From positions 558,001-622,000 of the forward strand of contig NZ_FNFN01000003.1 in the NCBI RefSeq assembly GCF_900101045.1: a stretch of 64,000 bases of DNA. Direction: 5' to 3'. The notes under the pieces were generated by a model. It was given only the letters and a program-made list of their open reading frames with translations, was not told the DNA's origin and did not search any database. Shown piece after piece: positions 56,482 through 64,000 of the stretch (within the stretch, counting starts at the first letter, position 1; every line of letters begins with the position of its first letter). The stretch comes from Nocardioides sp. YR527. Lineage in GTDB: Bacteria > Actinomycetota > Actinomycetes > Propionibacteriales > Nocardioidaceae. A program made the translations under genes and the position numbers.

Positions 56482-59400
56482 ATGCCGCTACGCCATCGAC
56501 GCAGTCAACAGGCTCATCCGACGAGCGACCGTCGGCCGAGACCGCTGCGGACCAGAGGAACCACCGTCGGCATCATCGTGGCGATGCTGCTCGGCCTGAT
56601 CGCCGCCACCGGATCGGTCACCGCCACGGCGGCCGGCCCGACGAAGCAGACGCCCGGGTTCGCGGCCTCGTCGCACCCCGCCGACACCCGTCCCGCTCGT
56701 GAGGCCCTGGTCAGGCTCCTCGGCAGCCGGCACGCGGCCAGGTTCCAGCTGTCGCTGCGCCCGGACAGCACGGACCGATACCGGGTCAGCTCCCGCGGGA
56801 GCCGGATCATGGTCGACGGGACGAGCACCCCGGCACTCCTGATGGGAGTCAATGCCTACCTGAAGAAGATTGCCAAGTCGGATGTCTCCTGGACCGGGAC
56901 CCAGGTGCCGATCCGCGGCTCCCTGCCTCTGCCCCAGCACCCCATCGAAGGCACGTCCGTCGTGTCGCACCGGTTCTCCGGCAACGACACCGAGGACGGC
57001 TACTCGGGGCCGTTCCGCACCTTCGAGGACTGGCGAGAGCTCGTCGACATCAACGCCATGCACGGCGTCAACGAGATGTTCCTCCCGGTCGGGTCCGAGA
57101 TGGTCTACTACCGGTTGCTGCAGGAGTACGGCTACTCCGAGGCCGAGGCGCGGGCCTGGATCCCGTCGCCGGCCTATCAGCAGTGGTGGCTGATGCAGAA
57201 CATGTGGAACTTCACCGACCCGGTCACTCCCGCTCTGCTGGAAGAGCGCGCCGACCTCGGCCGACGTATCGCCGACTACATGCGCTCGATGGGGATCACG
57301 CCGGTGCTCCCGGGCTATTTCGGCACCGTGCCGACCGACTTCGCGACCCGGAACCCGGGCGCCGTGACCGTCCCGCAGGGCACCTGGTCCGGTCTGCGGC
57401 GGCCGGACTGGTTGGCCCCCACGCAGGAGCTCTTCGGTCAGGTGGCCGAACGCTTCTATCAGATCCAGAATGACGTCGTCGGAGCGTCGACGATGTACAA
57501 GATGGACCTGCTGCACGAGGGCGGGTCGGCGGGTTCCGTCCCGGTCGGCCAGGCGTCGGTGGCGGTCCAGGACGCCTTGGACGCCGCCCATCCCGGTGCC
57601 ATCTGGGTGGCCCTCGGCTGGCAGAGCAACCCGCGCCAGGAGACCCTCGAGGCGGTGGACCGCAGCCGGATGCTGATCGTGGACGGGCTCTCCGACCGGA
57701 ACCTCGATCCGCAGCGAGACACCCAGTGGAAAGGCACGCCGTACGCCTTCGGGTCGATCTGGAACTTCGGCGGCAACTCGACGGTCGGTGCTCCGATCAA
57801 GGCCTGGAACGAGCGGTTCTTCGAGTTCCGAGACCGCCCGAACAGCGCGCTGAACGGCATCGCGATCCTTCCGGAGGCCAGCTACAACAACGCGGTCGCG
57901 ATGGAGTTCCTCGCCGAGCTGCCCTGGCAGACAGGGCCGGTCGACCTGGACGCCTGGTTCGCCGAGTACGCGGATGCGCGCTACGGCGCGACCGACCCGG
58001 CAGCACGCGCCGCGTGGAAGACCCTGCAGGACACCGCCTACTCGATCGCGCCGAACAACAACCGCTCGGCCGGAACCAGCGGCCTGTTCGCCGCGGTACC
58101 TGCGCTGACGGCCACCCGGCCCAGCAACTACACGGCTCCCGGGAACCGCTACGACCCGACGGACTTCGCGGCGGCCCTGCCGTCGCTGTTGCAGGTGAAG
58201 TCGTCGCTGCGCGCGAGCGAGACCTATCGGCACGACCTCGCCGAGATCGCGCGGCAGGTGGTCGCCGAGTACTCCCACCCGCTGCTGACCCAGATCCGGC
58301 AGGCGTACGCCGAGCGTGACGCTGCGGAGTTCGACCGGCTCACAGACGCATGGATCGAGGCCATCGACACCGCCGACCGGGTCAGCGCCACCCGTGCCGA
58401 TCAGATGGTCGGCCCCTGGCTGGCGCAGGCTCGTGCCTTCGCCTCGTCGCCCGACGAAGCCACCGCCCTCGAGCACGACGCCCGCCGCATCCTCACCTCG
58501 TGGACGCTGACCCTGTCGCTGACCGACTACGCCTACCGCGACTGGTCCGGTCTGCTCAACGGCTACTACGCACCTCGGTGGGAACGCTACTTCGCCACGC
58601 TGCGCGAGTCTCTGCGCACCGGTGAGGCGCCGACGGCGATCAACTGGCAGGCGGTCGCCGACGAGTGGTCGCGGGCAACCGATCGCTACCCGAGCAAACC
58701 GCACGGTGACACCTACGCCGAAGCCACCCGTGCCTTCCAGCAGATGTCTGCGGCGGACTTCGGTGCGGCTGTGTCGGTCCGCCCGACCGGGACGATCGGG
58801 AAGGACCCGGGCACGATCGCGTTGACGGTGGTCAACAACAACCCCTTCGCCGCCCTGGAGAACATGGCGGCCCGGGTCACCGCTCCGGACGGCATCGCGG
58901 CCACCGCAACCGGCGAGCTGCCGTCGCGACTCGAACCGGGCGGCACCGCGACGGTGAGCTGGAACGTCGCGGCCGGCACCGAGCTGCCGTCGGAGACCAC
59001 CGAGGCCGAGGTCGACGTCGAGGTGACGTACGACCAGCAGGCCGGGACGAAGCAGAAGACGGCCAGTGCGGTGCTGCCGGTCGACGGACCTGGCCGGATC
59101 CAGCTCAGCGACGTGCCGTTCTCCTCATCGCGCAACCACGACGGGGAACATCCGGTCGCCCGCGACACCGTGACCCCGGCGACGCCGTCGGGAGCCGGTG
59201 CGCCGATCCTGCTCGACGGTGTCGCCTACTCCAAGGGTCTGGGCACCAACGCCGCCGGCGAGGTTCGGTTCGAGCTGGGCCAGGCGTGTCAACGGTTCGT
59301 CACCGTCGTCGGCATCGACGATGCGATGAACCATGCCGCCGACGGCGACGTGGTGGTGGAGGTGTGGGGCGATGGCCGGCGGATCCACGCCACGCCGGTG

Positions 59401-59976
59401 CTGCGCAGCGGGTTGGCGACCACCGGAACCGAGGCGATCCGCCTCGATGTGGACATCAGCGGCGTACGTCAGCTCCGGATCGTGATCGATCGCTCCGACG
59501 GCAACCGTTCGTTCGACGCGGCCTCGTTCGGGGTGCCGACCCTGTCCTGCACCGGTGAGCTTCCCACGCCGCTCAGCGAGGGCAAGCCGGCCACCGCGTC
59601 CAGCAGCGAGGGCACGGCGACCCCGGACCGCGCGGTCGACGCCAAGCTGCACACCAACTGGCTGTGCAACCCTGCGCAGTGCACCGGCAAGCCCGCGTGG
59701 CTGCAGGTCGACCTGGGTGCTGAACACCCGGTCTCCGGGGTCAGGGTGACGCCCTACTACGCGGATCGACGGTCCTATCGCTACACCGTGGAGGGCAGCG
59801 TCGACGGCATCACCTACACCCCGATCGCCGCCAGGACCGCGGACTCCCCGCAGACCGACGTGGGGGACTGGTATCCGGTGAACGGGAGCTTCCGATACGT
59901 CCGGGTGACCGGCACCGGCAACACCAGCAACGCCTACGCCCTGCACCTGCAGGAGCTGGCCGTCTACGGCGACTGA
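56482..59976 (+). CDS. Secreted GH89 alpha-N-acetylglucosaminidase with carbohydrate-binding domains
   Basis: This is a 1164-residue exported enzyme. A twin-arginine-like basic start and hydrophobic segment (about 27-50, ending ATAAG) form the signal peptide. Residues about 60-770 are the GH89 (NAGLU) core. Glu346 in DLLHEGG and Glu465 in ILPEASYNN align with the two catalytic acids of human NAGLU by local pattern. A NEW3-type linker domain is at about 790-865, an NPCBM domain at 872-1020 and an F5/8-type-C (CBM32-like) domain at about 1034-1164. It should remove alpha-linked GlcNAc from glycans. GGAGG lies five bases before the ATG. The ROK gene is divergent. Confidence 0.9.
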   Translation: MPLRHRRSQQAHPTSDRRPRPLRTRGTTVGIIVAMLLGLIAATGSVTATAAGPTKQTPGFAASSHPADTRPAREALVRLLGSRHAARFQLSLRPDSTDRYRVSSRGSRIMVDGTSTPALLMGVNAYLKKIAKSDVSWTGTQVPIRGSLPLPQHPIEGTSVVSHRFSGNDTEDGYSGPFRTFEDWRELVDINAMHGVNEMFLPVGSEMVYYRLLQEYGYSEAEARAWIPSPAYQQWWLMQNMWNFTDPVTPALLEERADLGRRIADYMRSMGITPVLPGYFGTVPTDFATRNPGAVTVPQGTWSGLRRPDWLAPTQELFGQVAERFYQIQNDVVGASTMYKMDLLHEGGSAGSVPVGQASVAVQDALDAAHPGAIWVALGWQSNPRQETLEAVDRSRMLIVDGLSDRNLDPQRDTQWKGTPYAFGSIWNFGGNSTVGAPIKAWNERFFEFRDRPNSALNGIAILPEASYNNAVAMEFLAELPWQTGPVDLDAWFAEYADARYGATDPAARAAWKTLQDTAYSIAPNNNRSAGTSGLFAAVPALTATRPSNYTAPGNRYDPTDFAAALPSLLQVKSSLRASETYRHDLAEIARQVVAEYSHPLLTQIRQAYAERDAAEFDRLTDAWIEAIDTADRVSATRADQMVGPWLAQARAFASSPDEATALEHDARRILTSWTLTLSLTDYAYRDWSGLLNGYYAPRWERYFATLRESLRTGEAPTAINWQAVADEWSRATDRYPSKPHGDTYAEATRAFQQMSAADFGAAVSVRPTGTIGKDPGTIALTVVNNNPFAALENMAARVTAPDGIAATATGELPSRLEPGGTATVSWNVAAGTELPSETTEAEVDVEVTYDQQAGTKQKTASAVLPVDGPGRIQLSDVPFSSSRNHDGEHPVARDTVTPATPSGAGAPILLDGVAYSKGLGTNAAGEVRFELGQACQRFVTVVGIDDAMNHAADGDVVVEVWGDGRRIHATPVLRSGLATTGTEAIRLDVDISGVRQLRIVIDRSDGNRSFDAASFGVPTLSCTGELPTPLSEGKPATASSSEGTATPDRAVDAKLHTNWLCNPAQCTGKPAWLQVDLGAEHPVSGVRVTPYYADRRSYRYTVEGSVDGITYTPIAARTADSPQTDVGDWYPVNGSFRYVRVTGTGNTSNAYALHLQELAVYGD

Positions 59977-59990
59977 CCCTGGCGTACGAA

Positions 59991-60024
59991 TCGGCCCCGG
60001 CTCGCGATCGCGAGCCGGGGCCGA
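59991..60024. terminator. Perfect 34-nt palindrome between convergent genes
   Basis: Arms TCGGCCCCGGCTCGCGA and its exact complement meet without a loop at the GATC centre. It lies 15 bases after the GH89 stop and 16 bases before the stop of the leftward DHA2 gene, so it can end both. Confidence 0.8.
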
Positions 60025-60039
60025 GCTTCGATGCACGAC

Positions 60040-61479
60040 TCAGTCGACCTCGACCGCCGTCCGCCCGGGAGCGTACGCACGCATCCCGGAGGGGCGGCGG
60101 AGCACCACGCTCAGCGAGGCGATGATCCCGAGCGCGCCCAGGGCGGCCGCGGCGTAGAACGCCTCGCGCATCCCCGGGACGACTTCGCCGGGAGTGCCGT
60201 TGGCGACGTAGACCGAGGCGATCACGGCCAGCCCGATCGAGCCGCCGAGCTGCTGCATCGTCTGCACCAGACCCGAGGCCGAGCCGGCGTGGGCGGCGTC
60301 GACACCCTCCAGGCCGAGAGCCGTGGTGGAGGTGAAGACGAGCGAGGCGAAGGCGCCGTTGAGGAGGAACGGAGCCAGGACGGCGCCGGCGTACGTGCTC
60401 GTCTCCGTCAGCGTGCTCAGCCACACGAACGACAGGGTGAGACCGGTGGCGCCCAGGACGAGCACCCGCGACATCCCGATCCGGGCCGCGATCCGTGGCG
60501 CCACCCGGGACACCGCGAAGATCATCAGCGTCAGTGGCAGGAAGGCCAGCCCGGAGGCGAGCGGACCCATGCCGAGCACGCCCTGCAGGTAGATCACGGT
60601 CAGGTAGAAGGTCGCGAACTGGGCTCCGACCAGCCCGACCGCGGCGATGAACGCAGCGACGCGGCGGTGGCTGTCGAAGAGGTGGAGCTGCAGCAGCGGG
60701 TGGGCGACCCGGCGTTCGGTGAGCACGAGGGCGACCAGCAGGAGCAGGCCGATGGCGATCCCGCCGAGGGTGCGCGCGGAGGTCCAGCCGTGCTCCGGGG
60801 CGCCGATCAGTGACCAGACGATCGCGGCCGCACCACCGGTGGCGGTCACGGCGCCGACGATGTCGAAGCGTCCCGGTCGCGGCGCGGTCTCGGCGACGAG
60901 ACGGCCCACGAGCGCGAGCACGACGAGCCCGATCGGTACGTTGATGAACAGCGTCCAGCGCCACGACGCGATGTCGGTCAGGATGCCGCCGAGGATCAGC
61001 CCGATCGAGGCACCGCTGGAGGAGACGGCGGAGAAGAGCGCGATCGCCCGGGCACGGCCGCCCTCGTCCTTCGCGGACGTGGTCAGCAGGGCGAGCACCT
61101 GAGGCGCGGCGATCGCGGCACCGAAGCCCTGCAGTGCGCGGGCGATGACGAGCAGGTCGTCGGTCGGCGCGAGCCCGCCGGCCAGGGAGAACAGGGTGAA
61201 GACGGAGAGGCCGGCGACGAACGTACGCCGCCTGCCGAAGACGTCGCCGAGGCGACCGCCGAGCAGCAGCAGGCCGCCGAAGGCGAGGGTGTAGCCGTTG
61301 AGCACCCAGGTGAGTGCCGCCGGGGTGAACTCGAGGTCGTCAGCGATCCGGGGAAGGGCGACGTTCACGACCGCCGCGTCGAGGACGATCATCAGCTGGG
61401 CGATCAGGACCAGGGCGATCCCGGCGCCGGCGGCCTTGGTGGCCGCGGGTGGCTTGGGTGGTGCCACGGTGGATGTCAT
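60040..61479 (-). CDS. DHA2-family MFS drug exporter
   Basis: This 479-residue protein has about 14 spans. LIAQLMIVLDAAVVNVALPRI is the first-helix D1 motif (shown to 20 as LIAQLMIVLDAAVVNVALPR), then GGRLGDVFGRRRTFVAG (motif A) and IGLILGGILTDIASWRW. It belongs to the EmrB/QacA-type proton antiporters. AGGAG lies seven bases before the ATG. It is divergent from a TetR repressor with two operators between them, a classic efflux arrangement. The substrate is unknown. Confidence 0.87.
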   Translation of the reverse strand: MTSTVAPPKPPAATKAAGAGIALVLIAQLMIVLDAAVVNVALPRIADDLEFTPAALTWVLNGYTLAFGGLLLLGGRLGDVFGRRRTFVAGLSVFTLFSLAGGLAPTDDLLVIARALQGFGAAIAAPQVLALLTTSAKDEGGRARAIALFSAVSSSGASIGLILGGILTDIASWRWTLFINVPIGLVVLALVGRLVAETAPRPGRFDIVGAVTATGGAAAIVWSLIGAPEHGWTSARTLGGIAIGLLLLVALVLTERRVAHPLLQLHLFDSHRRVAAFIAAVGLVGAQFATFYLTVIYLQGVLGMGPLASGLAFLPLTLMIFAVSRVAPRIAARIGMSRVLVLGATGLTLSFVWLSTLTETSTYAGAVLAPFLLNGAFASLVFTSTTALGLEGVDAAHAGSASGLVQTMQQLGGSIGLAVIASVYVANGTPGEVVPGMREAFYAAAALGALGIIASLSVVLRRPSGMRAYAPGRTAVEVD

Positions 61480-61517
61480 TCAAGAGCTCCTGTTGGAGAC
61501 GGAGAAGGAGTACAGTA

Positions 61518-61538
61518 AAGCGGAGGAAGTCTCCGCTT
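61518..61538. promoter_or_regulatory. TetR operator 1
   Basis: AAGCGGAG-GAAGT-CTCCGCTT has perfect 8-bp arms and a 5-nt spacer. It lies in the gap between the DHA2 and TetR genes. A second copy with the same CGGAG-N5-CTCCG core is at 61553. Confidence 0.72.
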
Positions 61539-61552
61539 GACTGGAACACTAC

Positions 61553-61567
61553 CGGAGGGTGTCTCCG
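61553..61567. promoter_or_regulatory. TetR operator 2
   Basis: CGGAG-GGTGT-CTCCG repeats the core of operator 1. The centres are 32 bases apart, close to three helical turns, so two TetR dimers could bind on the same face. Confidence 0.68.
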
Positions 61568-61653
61568 TTTAGCAACGCATTTAGATGCGATGGCGGTGCT
61601 TGCTGTTAACTGAGGTCCCCGCAGAGCCGCGGGAGCCACTGAGGAGGTCTTGG

Positions 61654-62205
61654 ATGAGAGCCGACGCGAAGCGCAACCGCGAGCGGCTCATCGAGGTCGC
61701 CCATGCGGTCTTCAAGGAGCGCGGTCTCGACGCACCTCTCGACGAAGTCGCCCGACGTGCGGGTGTCGGCCCCGGCACCCTCTACCGCCACTTCCCGACC
61801 CGCGAGGCGCTCCACGAGGCGATCATGGCCACCTGGATCGAGGAGGTCTCCGCCCACGTCGAGAAGGCGATGGCGACCGAGGGCGGGTGCCGGGAGAAGC
61901 TGCTGGCCTGGTTCGAGGAGTACGTCTCGCTGCTGACCCGCCACCAGGGCGCCGCCGCCAAGATCACCGCCTCCCTGGGTTGCCAGGACTCCCCGCTGCG
62001 CACCAAGTGCCAGACCTACGCCGACGCCAACGAGAGCGTCCTGACGGAGATGGCCGAGCACGGTGTGCTCCGCGAGGGTGTCGACAACCTCGACGTGTGC
62101 CGCCTCCTCGGCGGTGTCGCGACCATGGCCGACCACTCCTCGCTCGAGGCCAAGGACGTACGTCCCATGCTCGACGTCATCGCGAATGGCGTCCTCAAGA
62201 ACTGA
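61654..62205 (+). CDS. TetR-family transcriptional repressor
   Basis: This 183-residue protein has an N-terminal HTH at about 5-52: RNRERLIEVAHAVFKERGLD, DEVARRAGVGPGTLYRHFPT. The C-terminal ligand domain has three cysteines and no named match. GAGGAGG lies six bases before ATG 61654. It is divergent from the DHA2 exporter and probably represses it and itself through the two sites between them. Confidence 0.88.
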   Translation: MRADAKRNRERLIEVAHAVFKERGLDAPLDEVARRAGVGPGTLYRHFPTREALHEAIMATWIEEVSAHVEKAMATEGGCREKLLAWFEEYVSLLTRHQGAAAKITASLGCQDSPLRTKCQTYADANESVLTEMAEHGVLREGVDNLDVCRLLGGVATMADHSSLEAKDVRPMLDVIANGVLKN

Positions 62206-62229
62206 CCCCGCCTGGGGCACACTGGGCGT

Positions 62230-62736
62230 ATGTCCTTCACCTCGCCGGTCAGCGGCCCGCAGAGCCCGCTGAAGCTGGAGTTTCCCCAGTCACTCGCGAC
62301 CTATGACGACTACGCGGCCGCGCAGAAGACGGTCGACTTCCTCTCCGACAAGGAGTTCCCGGTCGAGAACTGCATGATCGTCGGCACCGAGCTGAAGCAG
62401 ATCGAGCGGATCACCGGCCGCCTCACCTGGAGCAAGGTCGCCCTCGCCGGCGTCCTCTCCGGCGCCTGGCTCGGCGTCTTCGTCGGCCTGATCATGTCGC
62501 TCTTCGGCAACGAGAACTTCCTCTTCATCCTGCTGTCGACGGTGCTCCTCGGCATCGTCTTCGGCCTCATCTGGTCGCTGATCGGCTACGCCGCCACCCG
62601 CGGCACCCGCGACTTCTCGAGCGTCAAGGTCATCGTGCCGACCAAGTACGAGGTCCTCGTCGAGCACAAGGTCGCCGCCCGCGCCCGCGAGCTCCTCGCC
62701 GATCTCCCCGGCGCCCTCCCCAACCCCTTCTCCTGA
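62230..62736 (+). CDS. YflT / general stress protein 17M-like membrane protein
   Basis: This 168-residue protein begins with a soluble segment, FPQSLATYDDYAAAQKTVDF and FPVENCMIVGTEL, that matches the general stress protein 17M-like domain. Two membrane spans follow at about 74-95 and 96-117, then a short tail. Actinobacterial members are of unknown function. It starts 24 bases after the TetR gene and may be co-transcribed with it. Confidence 0.8.
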   Translation: MSFTSPVSGPQSPLKLEFPQSLATYDDYAAAQKTVDFLSDKEFPVENCMIVGTELKQIERITGRLTWSKVALAGVLSGAWLGVFVGLIMSLFGNENFLFILLSTVLLGIVFGLIWSLIGYAATRGTRDFSSVKVIVPTKYEVLVEHKVAARARELLADLPGALPNPFS

Positions 62737-62772
62737 CCGCCGACTCAGCGCAACAGTCCCGCGCAGAACCGC

Positions 62773-62821
62773 CGAGTCGGCGCGTCTGTCTCAGCTCCCT
62801 TGGGACAGACGCGCCGACTCG
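62773..62821. terminator. Bidirectional hairpin of the CCGAGTCGG family
   Basis: Perfect 18-bp arms, CGAGTCGGCGCGTCTGTC (62773-62790) and GACAGACGCGCCGACTCG (62804-62821), flank a 13-nt loop. It sits between two convergent genes. The CGAGTCGG core is shared with the mce-operon terminator at 13603. Confidence 0.78.
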
Positions 62822-62850
62822 ACGGTCGTGGTTGAGACAGTTGCGCCGGG

Positions 62851-64000
62851 TCAGCGGCCGTGGGCCAGGTCGTACCAGGTCACCTCGGTGGCCATGCCGT
62901 TCGCGGTGCGGCCGAGGCGCTTCTGGTAGGCGACGAGGGCGACCTGGGTGTTCCAGTCGAGGACGCCGGTGATCTTCGGGCGCTCGGGTGCGGAGGTGGC
63001 ACTGAGGGCGCGCTGGAGGTCGCGGACGGTCTCGCCGGCGGAGCCGCGCTTGAGGAGTGGTCGGCTGTTGGCCGCCCACAGCGTCTTCCAGGCACCCATG
63101 GTCCAGGTCTTGCGCACAGTCAGCCCGTGCGAGCGCTGCCAGGCGTTGATCGAGCGGACCAGCCCTGCGTCGTACGTCCCGTCGATGGGGCCGCCGAAGC
63201 TCCCGCGCTCACGGAGCATGCACTCGAGCGCCTTCGTGTAGATCGGCGACGGGGTGTAGGAGCTGGTGCGCGGCCTCAGGGCGGGATACGCGGTGAAGCT
63301 GACCGGGACGCCGCCGCAGTGGGTCACCGGGCGGGCGTAGGAGCCGCGGCCGAGGTCGACGTAGTTGGAGTCGATCTCGATGGTGGTGCCGCCGTGGGTC
63401 TCCTTGTGCGGGCCGCGGTACTGCTTGACGCGGCGGTGGGGGCTCCAGGGCTTGGCGGGGATGTACTTGGTCGAGGTGCCGGCGCGACCGTCCCAGTCGG
63501 CGATCCACAGGTCGGCGGGGTAGACGAAGCCGCGCGGCTGGGCGTGCCAGACGTCGTACATCGCCTTGATCCCCGACGACGCGCTCGAGTACATCCCCGG
63601 GCGGTAGCCGAGCTTCTTGATCCGGTGGCTCCAGGCCGAGACGAACCACATCGCCGACTCGCGGCAACGCTGGTTGCCGATGTCGAACCCCTCGAGGTCG
63701 TAGAACATCGTGCTTCCGGCGGCGATGCCGTAGCGCTTGGCGGCGTCCACGGTCGCGTTGGCCTGGTTGACCCCCTGGCGCTTGGCGGTGGCGTACTGGT
63801 TGGTCGAGTTGGCGCTGATCCGCGGGTCGTCGCGGTAGCGCGGGAAGTGCGGGTTGCACGAAGCCTGCGGGCCGAGCGTGATCGGCAGCAGCCGCCAGCC
63901 ACGGGCCTGCTGCTTGCGCACCCAGGTCGCGCTGAGGTTGGTCTGGGTGCGGCAGCCGCGCGAGTTACCGGCGATGTAGATGCCGACCGCGCCGAAGTTG
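62851..64000 (-). CDS. Rv2525c-like glycosidase-domain protein with peptidoglycan-binding tail (5' end outside window)
   Basis: The frame is open to the right edge of the window, where it reads FGAVGIYIAGNSRGCRTQTN, so the start and signal peptide lie beyond it; about 383 residues are visible. The N-terminal part is a DUF1906/Rv2525c-like TIM-barrel glycosidase domain with acidic residues in MFYDLEGFD and LWIADWDG. The rest has one or two peptidoglycan-binding-like helical units (RGSAGETVRDLQRAL and VLDWNTQVALVAYQKRLGR). It probably acts on the cell wall. Members of the family are often Tat-exported. Confidence 0.83.
   Translation of the reverse strand, partial: NFGAVGIYIAGNSRGCRTQTNLSATWVRKQQARGWRLLPITLGPQASCNPHFPRYRDDPRISANSTNQYATAKRQGVNQANATVDAAKRYGIAAGSTMFYDLEGFDIGNQRCRESAMWFVSAWSHRIKKLGYRPGMYSSASSGIKAMYDVWHAQPRGFVYPADLWIADWDGRAGTSTKYIPAKPWSPHRRVKQYRGPHKETHGGTTIEIDSNYVDLGRGSYARPVTHCGGVPVSFTAYPALRPRTSSYTPSPIYTKALECMLRERGSFGGPIDGTYDAGLVRSINAWQRSHGLTVRKTWTMGAWKTLWAANSRPLLKRGSAGETVRDLQRALSATSAPERPKITGVLDWNTQVALVAYQKRLGRTANGMATEVTWYDLAHGR

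Overview
The window is a high-GC chromosomal segment from an actinobacterium, most likely of the Nocardioides/Nocardioidaceae type. The evidence is the GC-rich codon use, a complete mce lipid-import operon, a HAIR operator in front of clpB, many leaderless gene starts with a TANNNT box 6-7 nt upstream, and a gene order (clpB, pyrE, TrmH-type methylase, DedA, fba, DUF3151, purA) that recalls the Rv0384c-Rv0357c part of Mycobacterium tuberculosis. The genus is inferred. No rRNA, tRNA, CRISPR array, IS element or phage gene was seen.

Layout. 1-1312: two secreted proteins of unknown function, the first cut by the window edge. 1612-13602: a PucR-type regulator followed by a mce operon. The operon holds a fused MceG-like ATPase/YrbEA permease, YrbEB, six Mce proteins (the fifth a lipoprotein) and two Mce-associated proteins, and almost every junction overlaps. 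Two copies of a TTGTCA-N6-TGAYAA palindrome flank the regulator, one before it and one before the operon. 13678-14345: a two-gene cluster with a tiny Cys/Ser-rich membrane protein. 14501-28838: housekeeping genes (clpB, pyrE, a DapC-like aminotransferase, two DedA proteins, a SpoU methylase, a SigE-family sigma factor with a membrane partner, fba), mixed with small membrane and secreted proteins. 29028-30791: a cell-surface fibronectin type III protein. 31219-34072: an FCD/GntR regulator coupled to a free-standing Cache-like protein, convergent with a DHA2 efflux pump. 34134-55122: lysS and purine biosynthesis (purA, purD, purB, purC, purS, purQ), with stress, repair-like and transport genes between them. 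55088-59976: a ROK regulator divergent from a large secreted GH89 alpha-N-acetylglucosaminidase. 60040-62205: a DHA2 pump divergent from its probable TetR repressor. 62230-64000: a YflT-like membrane protein and the 3' part of a secreted Rv2525c-like glycosidase-domain protein.

How the genes work together. The mce block should form one importer: an ATPase-permease module in the membrane, a hexamer of Mce proteins across the envelope, and accessory membrane proteins, probably controlled by the PucR-type regulator. The pur genes are scattered as single or paired transcription units with leaderless starts; purL is not in the window, and a carbohydrate locus follows purQ instead. Several regulator/transporter pairs (ArsR/MFS, TetR/DHA2, ROK/GH89) have visible palindromic operators between divergent genes.

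Features that stand out are the ATPase-permease fusion, the paired mce operators, the -10 box shared by the divergent pyrE and aminotransferase genes, four convergent gene pairs that share one CTAG as both stop codons, a family of intergenic palindromes, and a frameshift in a C7 run in a monooxygenase-like gene.
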